Both the position numbers and the translations under genes were made by a program. From positions 2,666,001 to 2,730,000 of the forward strand of contig BCHX01000001.1 in NCBI GenBank assembly GCA_001599755.1: a stretch of DNA of 64,000 nt, written 5' to 3'. Below the pieces are notes generated by a model. The model was not told the DNA's origin. It searched no databases and saw nothing but the letters and a program-made list of their open reading frames with translations. Each line of letters starts with the position of its first letter. Positions within the stretch are counted from its first letter, which is position 1. Shown here piece after piece: positions 52,988-63,153 of this stretch. This DNA comes from Gliomastix tumulicola (Eukaryota; Ascomycota; Sordariomycetes; Hypocreales; Bionectriaceae).

Positions 52988-55900
52988 CTACGCAGACCCG
53001 TCAACTCCCCAGCTGCCCCTGCTCGACATTGATCCCGTCAGAGGCGTGCCCTGCACCGAGCCGCTCGCGTCGCTTGGCGTCGTCGGCTCGACCACCTGGC
53101 TCCGGATCGTCATGATCCACTCGTGCTGCAGCAGCTCCATGGCCGTCGCGCGCTTCTGAGGGTCCCGCGTGAAGCACTTCTGGAGGAAGTCGAGGCCGGC
53201 CGGGCTGAGCTGATCCTCGGTCGGCAGCGTCGGCGGGTTGCCCTGGGCGATGTGGAACATGATGGCCCATTCGTTGTCAAGGTTGGCCCACGGCCGTCTT
53301 CCCGTCGCCATCTCCAAGATGACGCAGCCCAGGGACCAGACATCGACAGCTCCTGCACGGCCGGGGTTCTCGCCCTTGATCACCTCGGGCGACATGTACA
53401 TGGGCGTTCCCGTCATTGACTTGTTACGTTTCGTGGCGTGGAGGTCCGTGGCCATGGTTCTGCCCTGTCGTGCGATGACCTTGGCAGCACCGAAGTCGAC
53501 ATACTTGATGATGCCGTTGTGATCGAGCAGGATGTCTGTGAGAGTCATGTTAGCTCCTTCCTGTATTTTCCAATATGCTGTGAGTTCCGGGGGGGGGGGG
53601 GTTGGCTTACTCTCTGGTTTGATGTCTCGATGCGCAATTCCGCTTTCGTGGAGATAGGACAGACCCTCGAGGAGCTGGAGAGCATACACCATGATGACTT
53701 GCTCATCCTCGATCCGGCCATGTTCCAGCAGGGTAGCCAGTGAGCCTCCCGAGCAGAACTCCATAAAGATGTAGACTCTGTCTCGGTGGACCTCGATGCC
53801 GTAGTACGATACAACATTAGGGTGGTCTAGCACCTCCAAAACGCCCATCTCCTCACGGATTTGCTCTGCAATGGTAGGGATCAGCTTCGGATCTTGCAGT
53901 CTGATTTCCTTGACTGCCATCAGGTGTCCAGAGTCGAGGTTCATCGCGGCGTAGACACTACCAAAGGTACCGCCGCCAACGAAATGCCCTTGCTGCCAAC
54001 GCACGGTGACGTTGGTGGCCGACGAAGACAGGTAGGCGAGAGACCGGTCAGCTTCCGTGTTGGCCTCAAGGACTCGACCCAGAGCTTGTCTCTCCGCCTC
54101 TCGATCTCGTCGGAAGGTGTCGACCTTCTCAAGCTCTTCCAGCCGCTGCTCCGTGATGCAGCGGGAAGCCTCCTCGTCGTCCAGCATCCGGTTCTTATCA
54201 AGTCTGCGGAACTGGCCTTCGAGGGCGTCGATGCGCTCCCTCTCTGCCCGGGCCGCAAGGGTCGACCTTGCTCCCATGATGTCGAAATGCGAGATGAGTA
54301 GAGACATGCAGCCAGCAACCTTGACACGGAGGAGGGCGTACTCATCCACGCCCAGGGCTATGATGTGCCTGCCACGTGTCATGCCCATCGCAAACTCGAG
54401 CGCAAGCACAGCCCAGCGGAAGGTTTTGCGATCAGATGCAACGCAGTCGTCGCAGATGAAGCTGATCCAGTCGAGAGCCAACATGGTCAGCTTCAAGTTG
54501 TTCATCTGCCGCCTGTTGCTGTCCATGTATAGAAGCGATCGCTGACCGAACTCGGTTGCAAAGACGAAGCACGTCTGGATGAGTTCCTGGCAGTCTTTGC
54601 CTTCCACCTGCTTTCGGATCGTCTCCACACTGTCCATGAAGGCATTGGACAGCTTGTACGCAACACGGCGGATTTCCATCAGCCTGTTGTTGACCTTGTG
54701 GATGTTGGACCTCGACTCCTGAACGAGATCAACATGCATGTCAACAGAGTCCAGGAAGACCCTCCGCGAGTAGGGCAGAACATCCGACCCTGTGGCGCAT
54801 AGCCGGGCTTGTCCGCGCTTCAAGTCGAGAGCTTGGTGCTGGAGTGGGATGGGGATCGACTCGGCGAACCAGTTGAAGTCATCCTCAGGCTTGATGATGA
54901 GGATGTACCGCTCGTCGCCCTCGTCGGGGAAACGCTCCTTGGACGTAATGGCCATCATTGCTTGGATGTCAGCCTGGATGTCTTCCAGCTTCCCGTGCAA
55001 GTCGGGAGACGCGATGATGAAGATGCCTTCTTGCTCAAACGTCCCAGTCTCAACTTGGAAGTGGCCCGACGCCGCTAGTTGGTCGTAGAATTTGCGCATG
55101 TGCTCGGGAGAAAAAGAGATGTTGAAGTCGGAGCAATGCTCGTAGTTGTCACTGAGCATCCTCGAGAAACGCTGCAACATTCTCTGCCTGATACGGACAG
55201 AGTCGAGACAGGCCTTGTAGCGTTTGCTCATGTCGGCCGGACTCTCCCTAGGCTTCACCTGCAGCTCCTTTTCAAAGGTCTGGCTCAGTCGATTGAGTGC
55301 CTTGAAAGTCAGTGAACTAAACTGCTCCGCGACCTCAACGTGGCCTCGCTGCAGGTGGCCTCCGATTTCGTTGGCAAAGTCCCACTCCTGGAACAGCACC
55401 TCAGCCTCTTTGAACGTGTTCTTGTTACCGCTCAGCTTCCAGTTGAGCATCTTGAAGTAATACTTGAGTGCCTCGAGTATGACCTGGTCGAATGACTCGT
55501 CGATGAAAGGGGGAAGCTCCCAGCCGGGTTTCGGCTTGGCTATTTCGAGAAATTCCAGCTTGATCCGAATGGCAAACTTCAGTAAGAGCTGGAACTGCGA
55601 GATCATCTGCTCCTGCATTAGCGGATTCTGCGAGGCAGTTTCCTTAACCCTCCTCGCATAAGCTAGCCGAGTTTTTGTGATCTCTTCGATAAGACGCGAC
55701 GGGAAGCTGATCAGAGTGAGCAGCTCCTCCATGTACGGTGGCAGGTGTCGCTTTTGGAATGTGGCCGAGTTGGTAATCATCGTCTCCTTGGCCTTGAGGA
55801 TGATGGACGAAATGGGCCGCAACATGCCCTGCTGGGTGGCACGAGCGTCGTCGTTGTACAAGGACTGCAAACCGTCTTCCTTCATGAACCTGTCAAGAAA

Positions 55901-57238
55901 CGATGTCTCGTCGCTTCCGATGCCGTTCACGGCGGGTGACCGCTGGGTGGTACGAGAAAAGTCCAGTTCGTCGTTGCCAACCCACTTCTTCAAGATAGAG
56001 AGCTCCGTGTTGATCATCTCGTTGATGTTGTACCATGACACGATTGCATCATAGGCCTCGATGAACAGCGGCGAAGCTGCGGGCTTGTGCTCTCGGGCCA
56101 GGATCTTCCAAGATGGGTAGAGCGTCTCAAACTTCTCGAGCTTCTTGACGACGTCCTTAACCTGCTCATACGGAGGCTTCCCGACCTCGCTCTCACCCTT
56201 GATGGAGAAGTTGATGATGTCGTCGAGACCACGGTCCAGTGCAGCCCGGCCCTCCTCAACCATTCGCCTCTGCACCGGAAGGTGCCTGCCGCATACCTTG
56301 GACCGTACACCGAACCATATCTCAAAGGACTTCTCCTGTTTCCCGACCTCGGGGTCCGAAGAACCGATCAGTCGTTTCTTCTCCTGCCGCACGACGTCGC
56401 CGGTGAGGACAGCCTCGAGCATTCCGTGCCACTCCAGCTTTTCCCGTGTATATGGATCATCGAGGTCCTCCTCGGTGGGCTGATCATCGTCGTTGTTGCC
56501 GTAGAACATGATCGTCTCCTCATCCTCGAACAGAGAGTCATCGAAGACGGTCTCAGACGTAGGTGTTTCCGTCTCGGAATCAGAGTCATTCCCGCTGTAT
56601 GCCTGGAAATACTCGCCAGGATAGTCTTGCCGGAGTTTCTGCACGTAAGCACGTTCCTGTGCACGAAACCTACTGTCGCTCGGTTTGGACGGTCGGGTCT
56701 TGGAGGAGGATCGGTTGGGGTCGACAAAGGACGGCGCGGATTGAGGCAAGCTCGGTTTCCGGGACGTAGCTGGGTTGTAGGTGTTGGAGGGGGTTCGCGT
56801 CGGTCCCAAAGGCCGTTGAGGTCTGGTGCTGGTTGGGGTCGTAGCAGACCCGTCGTCGCTGGAGGCGGTCCGCTGGCTCTTGCTGACTCCGTTCACGGCT
56901 GTCCCTGGCACGAGGGACGTCCCCGAGCCAGAGTAGCTAGCGCCCTCCCCATAGATGGAAAGGGAGGCCAGCTCATCCTCGCGCTCAGCGGCATCTGGAT
57001 CCTCACCGGCGCTGTCCGGCGACGAGCCCTCCTCGGAGTCGATGGTGAGCTGGGGCGGAGCCAGGTCGTGGGTGTCGGTCTGGGGTGCGTCGTCTCCGTC
57101 GCTGGCACCATCCATGCTTCCGCGGGAGCCGCTGTCGTTGTCGTTATCCTCGTCGTTACTGTTGCTGTTCCCGTTTGGCGGACTGCTGGTGCTGTTGTCA
57201 TCGGAGAAGCGCACAGCTCGTACGGATGTATCAGACAT
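52988..57238 (-). CDS. SSK2: MAP kinase kinase kinase SSK2/SskB (HOG osmostress pathway)
   Basis: Ser/Thr kinase at the top of the HOG stress cascade; it is activated by the Ssk1 response regulator and phosphorylates Pbs2-type MAPKK. Model: complement(52988-53535, 53611-57238), 1391 aa. Residues 1-220 are Ser/Asp-rich. A large central regulatory domain follows (for example FEIWFGVRSKVCGRHLPVQR, IARPKPGWELPPFIDES-like, LPYSRRVFLDSVDMHVDLVQ). The kinase domain starts about residue 1085: VGGGTFGSVY loop, AVKEI lysine (about 1110), HRDIKPEN (catalytic Asp about 1205), DFG at about 1223, MTGTPMYMSPEVIKG activation segment. The 75-bp intron falls exactly between KPE and the catalytic-loop Asn. It has no stop and a length divisible by three, so an unspliced reading adds 25 residues. 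Family and pathway are secure. Confidence 0.94.
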   Translation of the reverse strand: MSDTSVRAVRFSDDNSTSSPPNGNSNSNDEDNDNDSGSRGSMDGASDGDDAPQTDTHDLAPPQLTIDSEEGSSPDSAGEDPDAAEREDELASLSIYGEGASYSGSGTSLVPGTAVNGVSKSQRTASSDDGSATTPTSTRPQRPLGPTRTPSNTYNPATSRKPSLPQSAPSFVDPNRSSSKTRPSKPSDSRFRAQERAYVQKLRQDYPGEYFQAYSGNDSDSETETPTSETVFDDSLFEDEETIMFYGNNDDDQPTEEDLDDPYTREKLEWHGMLEAVLTGDVVRQEKKRLIGSSDPEVGKQEKSFEIWFGVRSKVCGRHLPVQRRMVEEGRAALDRGLDDIINFSIKGESEVGKPPYEQVKDVVKKLEKFETLYPSWKILAREHKPAASPLFIEAYDAIVSWYNINEMINTELSILKKWVGNDELDFSRTTQRSPAVNGIGSDETSFLDRFMKEDGLQSLYNDDARATQQGMLRPISSIILKAKETMITNSATFQKRHLPPYMEELLTLISFPSRLIEEITKTRLAYARRVKETASQNPLMQEQMISQFQLLLKFAIRIKLEFLEIAKPKPGWELPPFIDESFDQVILEALKYYFKMLNWKLSGNKNTFKEAEVLFQEWDFANEIGGHLQRGHVEVAEQFSSLTFKALNRLSQTFEKELQVKPRESPADMSKRYKACLDSVRIRQRMLQRFSRMLSDNYEHCSDFNISFSPEHMRKFYDQLAASGHFQVETGTFEQEGIFIIASPDLHGKLEDIQADIQAMMAITSKERFPDEGDERYILIIKPEDDFNWFAESIPIPLQHQALDLKRGQARLCATGSDVLPYSRRVFLDSVDMHVDLVQESRSNIHKVNNRLMEIRRVAYKLSNAFMDSVETIRKQVEGKDCQELIQTCFVFATEFGQRSLLYMDSNRRQMNNLKLTMLALDWISFICDDCVASDRKTFRWAVLALEFAMGMTRGRHIIALGVDEYALLRVKVAGCMSLLISHFDIMGARSTLAARAERERIDALEGQFRRLDKNRMLDDEEASRCITEQRLEELEKVDTFRRDREAERQALGRVLEANTEADRSLAYLSSSATNVTVRWQQGHFVGGGTFGSVYAAMNLDSGHLMAVKEIRLQDPKLIPTIAEQIREEMGVLEVLDHPNVVSYYGIEVHRDRVYIFMEFCSGGSLATLLEHGRIEDEQVIMVYALQLLEGLSYLHESGIAHRDIKPESKPTPPPPELTAYWKIQEGANMTLTDILLDHNGIIKYVDFGAAKVIARQGRTMATDLHATKRNKSMTGTPMYMSPEVIKGENPGRAGAVDVWSLGCVILEMATGRRPWANLDNEWAIMFHIAQGNPPTLPTEDQLSPAGLDFLQKCFTRDPQKRATAMELLQHEWIMTIRSQVVEPTTPSDASGSVQGTPLTGSMSSRGSWGVDGSA
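53536..53610 (-). other. 75-bp in-frame intron with a 13-nt C/G homopolymer
   Basis: Donor GAGA|GTAAGCC and acceptor CTCTCACAG|ACATCC on the minus strand. Removing it restores KPENILLDHNG, required for a working catalytic loop. It has no in-frame stop and contains 13 consecutive C on the transcribed strand (G at 53589-53601). Confidence 0.9.
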
Positions 57239-59733
57239 GGCTGCTGTTTATGCGGCGTCCCCGAACTGACGCTCGGTGAGGCGGGCCAAGTGTCTCAAAT
57301 GAGGTCCAGGGCGCCTGTGCTGAGCTGTGCTGAGCTTCTCCCCTCCCCGGGTCGCACCGCACGGCGCGGCTTGAGCTCCCTACTCGTACGTAGAGGGCGG
57401 GCAGGGGTGAGGGGATTGACGAGGCCAGGGGAGCAGAAACGCCGGGCCACTCATGGGTGATTACGCAGAGGAGAAAGGCTGACGAGGTGTTCTGGTGCCT
57501 TCTTCTCGGTTCCGCTGTCGCCGCGTCTCGTCTTGGTAAGACGGCGTGGAGGGGCAGCGTCAGGCCTGAGGAGGTCGGATGCCTGATTCGCCGACGTCCT
57601 GATCTTGATTCTTTGGCTGGTTCTGCCAAATGGAGAGCGGGAGTTAATCATAGCAGCAACGGTTCGTGATTGGATAGAGTGTCGGAGATGGGTGGGGCGG
57701 CGCGGAATGGCACTGTGGCACTGTGGCTGCGAGGCTGGAGCTGCTGTGGCGTAATGCCTTATTGGGTGAGCAGGAGTGGTCTGGTTCGTGACTGCCATTT
57801 CGAACGCGAGCAGGGGTGCAGCTTCTTGTCACTTGTCACTTGTCACTCTGTGCCCTGTGCTCGTGCACCTTGATGACCTGAGCATTCATTCAACGAAAGC
57901 GTCGTTTCAGAAATTCTGAGCCGGCCAGAGAGGACTTTGGTCTGTCTGCCACGAGCTGGCCAGGCCAACTTCAAACCAACCCCTCCCTTCCATACATATT
58001 CCATACATGTTCCATTACATACACATCGCTGTATCCTGGTGCCGCGTGAGTTATATCTTGTCTCCCGTCACATCCCATCCCATCCCATCCCGTCCCATCC
58101 AGGCCGGCCCTGCCTGTATCCAGGCTATCACCAAGCCCTGCCAGCATGTTGCTGCCCGGCCGGCAATCTGAGTTGGTGTCGAGACTCGATCCAAGACATG
58201 CAGGGTTCCTTTATTGGCTCGTCTCACCTCTCCACCGCGAGCCCCAGGCCCTCCATCATTGCGCTGGGCCTTATCACATCTCGTTTCATTCGCCATGACG
58301 GTCGAGTCTGCCACATGTCAGAGCGGCCGGCGTGCACTCTCGCCGCGTTCCTCTACTGAGCAGCATAAGGGAGGCTGTTTCCACAGTCAGGCAACGGACG
58401 ATCCAGCTCGACCCATTCGACAATCTATACCCAAGGGAGGGAGGCCTGGGGGGNAAAAAAAAAAGGCTCGATGTTGGCACAGTCGGCCCGCCGCTGTCGC
58501 GTGTTTCCCGATCCGCAGCCAGGTATTCTATTATGCGTCCATGTGATATGACATGCCACGCCATGCCATAACACACGCCTGATGACATGCAATGCGCTTC
58601 GCCCATGCACCCTGTCCTCTCACCTCGAGCCTCGACAGGACGACACGAGGCGCCGACGCTGTTCTAAGCTCGAGCAAGGATGTGTGTCCGATTACCGGCT
58701 CGGTGCCAGGGGTCTGGGACAGACTAGGACGGGCTAGCAGGCAGGCTAGGGCCAGGCTGGGGACAGGCCGAGTCCCTGGGACAGCCAAGTCGACGAGTCC
58801 TGTCACTTGTACTCAGTTGCGCAAGTTTGCTCTCCCAAGTACGAGCCGCCTCTGGAACTTGCCTGATGCCTGGCTGGTGAGACACGCCCCGGGCCCGTTC
58901 CCCGAATGGACTCCCGGATCGCATTGTGCGTTATGAAGTGACAATTTCCAGTATTACTCGCCAGTGCCAACCATGTCGAGATCTTTTTTTGCCCTTTTCG
59001 CCTGGCTGCTCCCCCTCTTCCCCTCCTCTCATCAATTTACGTACGTGCCTTCTTGCCTACTCTAGCAGGGCTTGCATACCTGGCAACCCGGTAGGTCGCT
59101 ATACCTTGCTCGCGTCCGCTAGTTTGAGTGCGGGCGGAAGAGAGAAACGACTACGGCCAGCATGCCTCGCTTCGAGATTTGAGATTTCTCATTCCTGTGG
59201 AGCGAGGCTGATCTTCTCTGCATCGTCACTCTCCTTCGTGTTTCCATGCTTGGGACCTAGTCCTCCCTGTTCCATCTCTTTTTTTGGTTTTTTTTGGTGA
59301 GATATTATGCCAATGTATAATTATCTTCCCTTCCCTCTCCTGTGGTCAATTTTCCCCCGGGCGCTCTTCTTCTTCCATTCCGTTCCTTTGTCATCTCTCT
59401 TTCTGAGTCCTGGGGCGCTCCGAGTGCTTCAGTCCAAAATATGTTGTCTCATCGATTCCGACCCCACGTCTAAGTGCCCCATCAACTAGAACGAACATAT
59501 ATCTGACCACTCGGGCTGTTTGAGACACCGCATCACGGCATCGTTCCCTTAACAATTATCAGATCTAAATATCGTTCTTCTCGTGTTGGCTCTCGGATCG
59601 TTACTTAAAGCCCCTGCCTCCCACTTTCCTTCCCCCTCCTTCCCAAGTCATCGATAGACATAGCCACCAATATCATTCAAAGCCTTCCCTTCTTCTCTTG
59701 CTTTGGTCACTTGAACGACCTCTCTTAGACTTG
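57239..59733. promoter_or_regulatory. Divergent intergenic region with simple repeats and one ambiguous base
   Basis: 2.5 kb between the MAPKKK start and the first exon of the micro-gene. It holds a CTTGTCA triplet repeat (57825-57845), a (CATCC)4 run (58071-58090) and an N at 58454 beside a poly-A run. The last 400 bp are strongly C/T-rich, as in long fungal leaders. Frames of 60-140 codons lack motifs. Confidence 0.5.
58071..58090. repeat. (CATCC)4 repeat
   Basis: Four perfect CATCC units followed by CGTCC and CATCC. Confidence 0.9.
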
Positions 59734-59833
59734 GTACGTGCAATTTTAGCCTCTCCTCTCTTGAAACATGCGAGAAATATAATGGTCGCGTGTCTAAGGC
59801 GAACTAGTTGAGCTAACCTTCCTCTACCGGTAG
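59734..59833 (+). other. Probable 100-bp intron in the 5' leader of the micro-gene
   Basis: Donor ACTTG|GTACGT, branch-like GCTAAC 20 bp before the end, acceptor CGGTAG. It lies upstream of the ATG at 59913 within a C/T-rich leader. All three splice signals fit Pezizomycotina consensus. Confidence 0.65.
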
Positions 59834-59838
59834 ATCAT

Positions 59839-59842
<4 letters not shown>

Positions 59843-59892
<50 letters not shown>
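59843..59892. repeat. (AC)25 microsatellite in the 5' leader
   Basis: Twenty-five perfect AC units ending 20 bp before the micro-gene ATG. In the transcript it would sit in the 5' UTR just after the leader intron. Confidence 0.95.
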
Positions 59893-59898
<6 letters not shown>

Positions 59899-59912
59899 AT
59901 ACATCCGGCAAT

Positions 59913-60077
59913 ATGTGCAACTTCGCCAGGAATTACTACATCTACACGTCCTGCCGTGACCCGGGGGCTCACTTCTGCAAGACGTCCACAGATGGCTCGC
60001 CCGCCCAGGCATGCCCCAAGGGACCACACGAGCGATACATCGTCCTCCCGGAGACGTGCCCTTTATGTTGTCGCTGA
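59913..60077 (+). CDS. 54-residue cysteine-rich micro-protein
   Basis: Short single-exon frame: MCNFARNYYIYTSCRDPGAH, then a middle part with FCKTSTDGSPAQACPKG, ending HERYIVLPETCPLCCR. It has seven Cys, an aromatic NYYIYTSC segment and a CPLCC tail. I recall short fungal proteins of very similar layout (N/YYxYTxCxxPGxHFxxTSxDG...CxKGPHERYIVxPxxCPxC) across Sordariomycetes, with no known function. There is no signal peptide, so it is not a classical secreted effector; the paired Cys and His could bind a metal. Supporting points are the spliced, C/T-rich leader and immediate non-coding T-rich sequence after the stop. Overlapping longer frames in other phases (59956-60321) run into T tracts and look spurious. 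Confidence 0.68.
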   Translation: MCNFARNYYIYTSCRDPGAHFCKTSTDGSPAQACPKGPHERYIVLPETCPLCCR

Positions 60078-61805
60078 CAAGGTGACATCGACGTCGCCAT
60101 GCGGCTCCGGACTTTCTCGACTCGCACCTCCACCACCCAAAAGACACCCACCCACCGCACCCCCAGCAATTGAATTGCCTCTGTTCACTTTCGTTATAGA
60201 CTCCTCTCCCGTTTCTCAGGGTCTATCCTGTTTTTTTTTTTGTTTTTTTTTGTCTTTTCTTTCTTTGTCGGTCCTTCACTCGGTCAATTCGGTATCTTTG
60301 GGGGGTTTCAGGTTATTATAGAGGACATATTTGGGCAAAGGCTCGCGAGAGTCTCGGGACGCTTCTAGGCGCATCCATGGCTAGGATTATATCGGGGCAT
60401 CTTGGGGTCTTTTCTTCGGCACGGCTTTGGTATTCTCGTTTTTTTTTTCTCTCTCTCGGTCTCGGTTCTGTCTGATTTTCTTGTCTTCGGTTTTCTAGTT
60501 CTTCTTCAGTCTAGCCTGGGTGTTTTGACCTCTCTTCGGTAACGCAACGGGCGCCACCAAGATTGCCAAGGCGCCTCGCCATGACGGGCGAACCTTGCAA
60601 CAACAACAGAGTCTTCTTCTTCTTCTCCCTTTCCACTTTCCTAGACCGAAATCCCAGGGAAGAAAAAAATAAACCCCCACGGCGAAATCCTCGCCTACCT
60701 AGCGTGACCTTGCCTGTGTTTGCGAATCGTACGGCAGCTGAGACGTCCGCCGAGTGGAGGACAAACGCCCTAGCCGCATGCCATGCTTTTACCAACCCTG
60801 GTCTCCTTCCCCCCCTCCCCTCCCCTCCCCTCCCATCAGGCGGTTGCCCGCATGGCTGGCTGCATGTGTTATAGACCAGGGGCCGCGTGCCTATATGTCA
60901 TACATGTGCTACCCGCCATGTTCGGGATTGGTGTGTATTAGTTGGAGGGGAGGGGGAGGAAGGAAAAAGAGAGGTCCGCTCTCGCTTCCGACGCGCTCAC
61001 GCCGCACTTCCCTGTATCGGACAATATCCGGGTTCCCTGTGCGCAAGGCAGGGTGTCACAGAGACGGAATCAGAGACTCGGAGTCGGGGAGTTTGGGTTG
61101 GGGGGGGGAGAAGAGAGGAGGGGGTGGGTATTGGGAAAGGGTCAGAGCTGTAGGTATGCTGTGTGATACATGATAGACATTAGGCTGTCTTATATCCCGT
61201 GTCTTTGCCAGCCGTGTCTTTGCGTTGTCTCTGCACGCGAGATTACTAATATTGTAGACGGGAGGTTGAAGCAGGTGCAGCGTAGGTGGCTGACTGGATA
61301 GTACTAATTGATTACTAGTATTAGTACCTGTTCCCTTAGTGCAGCCAGAAAAGGAGAGGCTATGCAGATGACAAAATAGAGACAGTTAGAGCTGCGCCAA
61401 TATCTGCCCGTGTAATTCTGTCTTACCCCGTGCTCCCGAGCCTCGGCCTTAGTCTCCGCGTATGTATCCTTTTGCAGCGACCAAGTTAGAAAAGGTACAT
61501 CGGCTTCAACACCCACCAGTGGAGATCGTCGAAGCAGACCCACTCTGCACCGAGGCTCACTGACGGGACTGACTGACATCCTACAACTCACGGCCTTCGT
61601 CTCACTCACTCTTTTACTCTTGCTCTTGCTCACTCATACCTTTTTGGTCCATGACTCAATTGTATATTTCATCCAACACAGGCCAGTCTGAGTTTGAGCT
61701 CCTTCTTTTGATTCATAGAATTTACACATTGCTGCGCCGAGAAACCTCCGTGTCAACACGCCCTACCCTATTCCATCCCACCAGCTCAAACAAGCGACGC
61801 CCGTC
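60078..61805. other. Intergenic between the micro-gene and the dienoyl-CoA reductase gene
   Basis: 1.7 kb. The first 450 bp are T-rich and probably form a long 3' UTR. A perfect 8-bp inverted repeat (GTACTAAT...ATTAGTAC, 61301-61327) lies further on. The last 200 bp should be the promoter of the reductase gene. No supported gene. Confidence 0.5.
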
Positions 61806-62982
61806 ATGCCGGTCCCGGAGTCCGAGTATCTCAGCTCAGTCTGGAAAGATGGAATCTTCAGTGAGACAACACACACACACACTCTCTCTCTCTCTCTCTC
61901 ATCTCCCCTCTCATGTACCTTTGGAACACCAGCTGACTCTCCGTTCCAGACAACCGCGTCGTCTTCGTGACGGGCGGCGCCGGCACAATCTGCAGCATGC
62001 AGACCCGGGCGCTCGTCCGCCTCGGCGCAAACGCCTGCATCGTTGGCCGCAGCGTCGAGAAGACGGAGCAGGTGGCCGCCGACATCGCGACGGTCCGGCC
62101 GGGTGCCAAGGTCATCGGCATCGGCGGCTGCGACGTGCGCAAGGTGAGTCCTTCTCCCACCACTACGGATGAGTGGACCACCGGGGGGGGTTGGGGTCCA
62201 GGCGACTTAGTGACTGACTGACTGACTGACTGACTGACTCCCTTCCCAGCCTGAGGCGCTGCAAGCCGCTGCGGATCGCTGTGCCAGCGAACTAGGCAGC
62301 ATCGACTACGTCATGTGAGAGACACTTCACATATACAGACCTCTCTTGGATCCTAACATCAACCAGCGCCGGCGCCGCGGGCAACTTCATCGCCCCCCTC
62401 GACGGCCTCTCCCCCAACGCCTTCAAGACCGTCATCGACATCGACGTCCTCGGCACCTTCAACACCGTCAAGGCCACCATCCCGCACCTCCTCCGCAGCC
62501 GCGGCGGCAGCCCGCGCATCCTCTACGTCTCCGCCACCTTCCACTACACGGGCATGCCGCTGCAGGCCCACGTGTCGGCGGCCAAGGCGGCCGTCGACGC
62601 CATCATGGCCTCGGTCGCGCTCGAGTACGGGCCCCGCGGCGTCCGCAGCAACGTCATCGCGCCCGGCGGCATCAAGGACACCGAGGGGCTCGCGCGGCTC
62701 GGCAGCAGCGAGGCCGGGTCGAGGGAGCGCGCCGAGAAGGCCGTGCCGCTGGGCAGGCTCGGGCTGGTGAGGGACGTGGCTGATGCGACGGTCTATCTGT
62801 TCAGCGACGCGGGTGACTACGTCAACGGGCAGGTTCTGGCCGTGGATGGTGGTGCGTGGCGGAGACAGGGCGACATGGGCACGGGGCTGGACAGCGGCAT
62901 GAAGTATCCCGACTTCCTGCTGTCTGGCCAGTTTTCCCAGCATCTGAAGACCGCCCGGAAGACGGACAAGCCGAAGCTTTGA
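61806..62982 (+). CDS. SPS19: Peroxisomal-type 2,4-dienoyl-CoA reductase (SDR, SPS19/DECR2-like)
   Basis: NADPH-dependent enzyme that reduces 2,4-dienoyl-CoA esters during beta-oxidation of unsaturated fatty acids. Model: join(61806-61860, 61950-62143, 62250-62314, 62367-62982), 309 aa. Start MPVPESEYLSSVWKDGIF. The cofactor loop VVFVTGGAGTICS is at about 22-34. NAG-type AGAAGNFIAPLDGLS and VIDIDVLGTFNTVKA follow. The HVSAAKAAVDAI segment replaces the YxxxK of classical SDRs, as in peroxisomal DECR. SNVIAPGGIKDTEGL and YVNGQVLAVDGGAW complete the fold. The protein ends KPKL, a non-canonical tripeptide compared with the SKL of yeast Sps19, so peroxisomal import is uncertain. Introns are 89, 106 and 52 bp; the first two carry CA/CT and TGAC microsatellites. 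Confidence 0.92.
62211..62238. repeat. (TGAC)7 microsatellite inside an intron
   Basis: Seven perfect TGAC units in intron 2 of the dienoyl-CoA reductase gene, ending 11 bp before the acceptor AG; TGAC also resembles the fungal branch-point core. Confidence 0.95.
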
Positions 62983-63153
62983 AATCTGGGCTTTGCGTTT
63001 ATCCTTCCATTAACTTATATATATCTAGTCTGATTGGTATAGAGATGACCGAGCCAATAGCCAAACGCTTGTATATTATCGAAAAGATTGAAAGCTTGCG
63101 TTAATGTTGATCACAGTTGATATGATCTGGTGAATCTCGAGTGGGGAATAGTA

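Noticed and set aside
56087..57460. 457-codon plus-strand frame opposite the MAPKKK N-terminus
   Set aside because: No motif; it crosses the MAPKKK start and is explained by codon bias of that gene.
57239..61805. Possible tandem-repeat or CRISPR-like array among the many short repeats
   Set aside because: All are simple microsatellites (CATCC, AC, CTTGTCA) without spacers; CRISPR arrays are not expected in a fungal nuclear genome.
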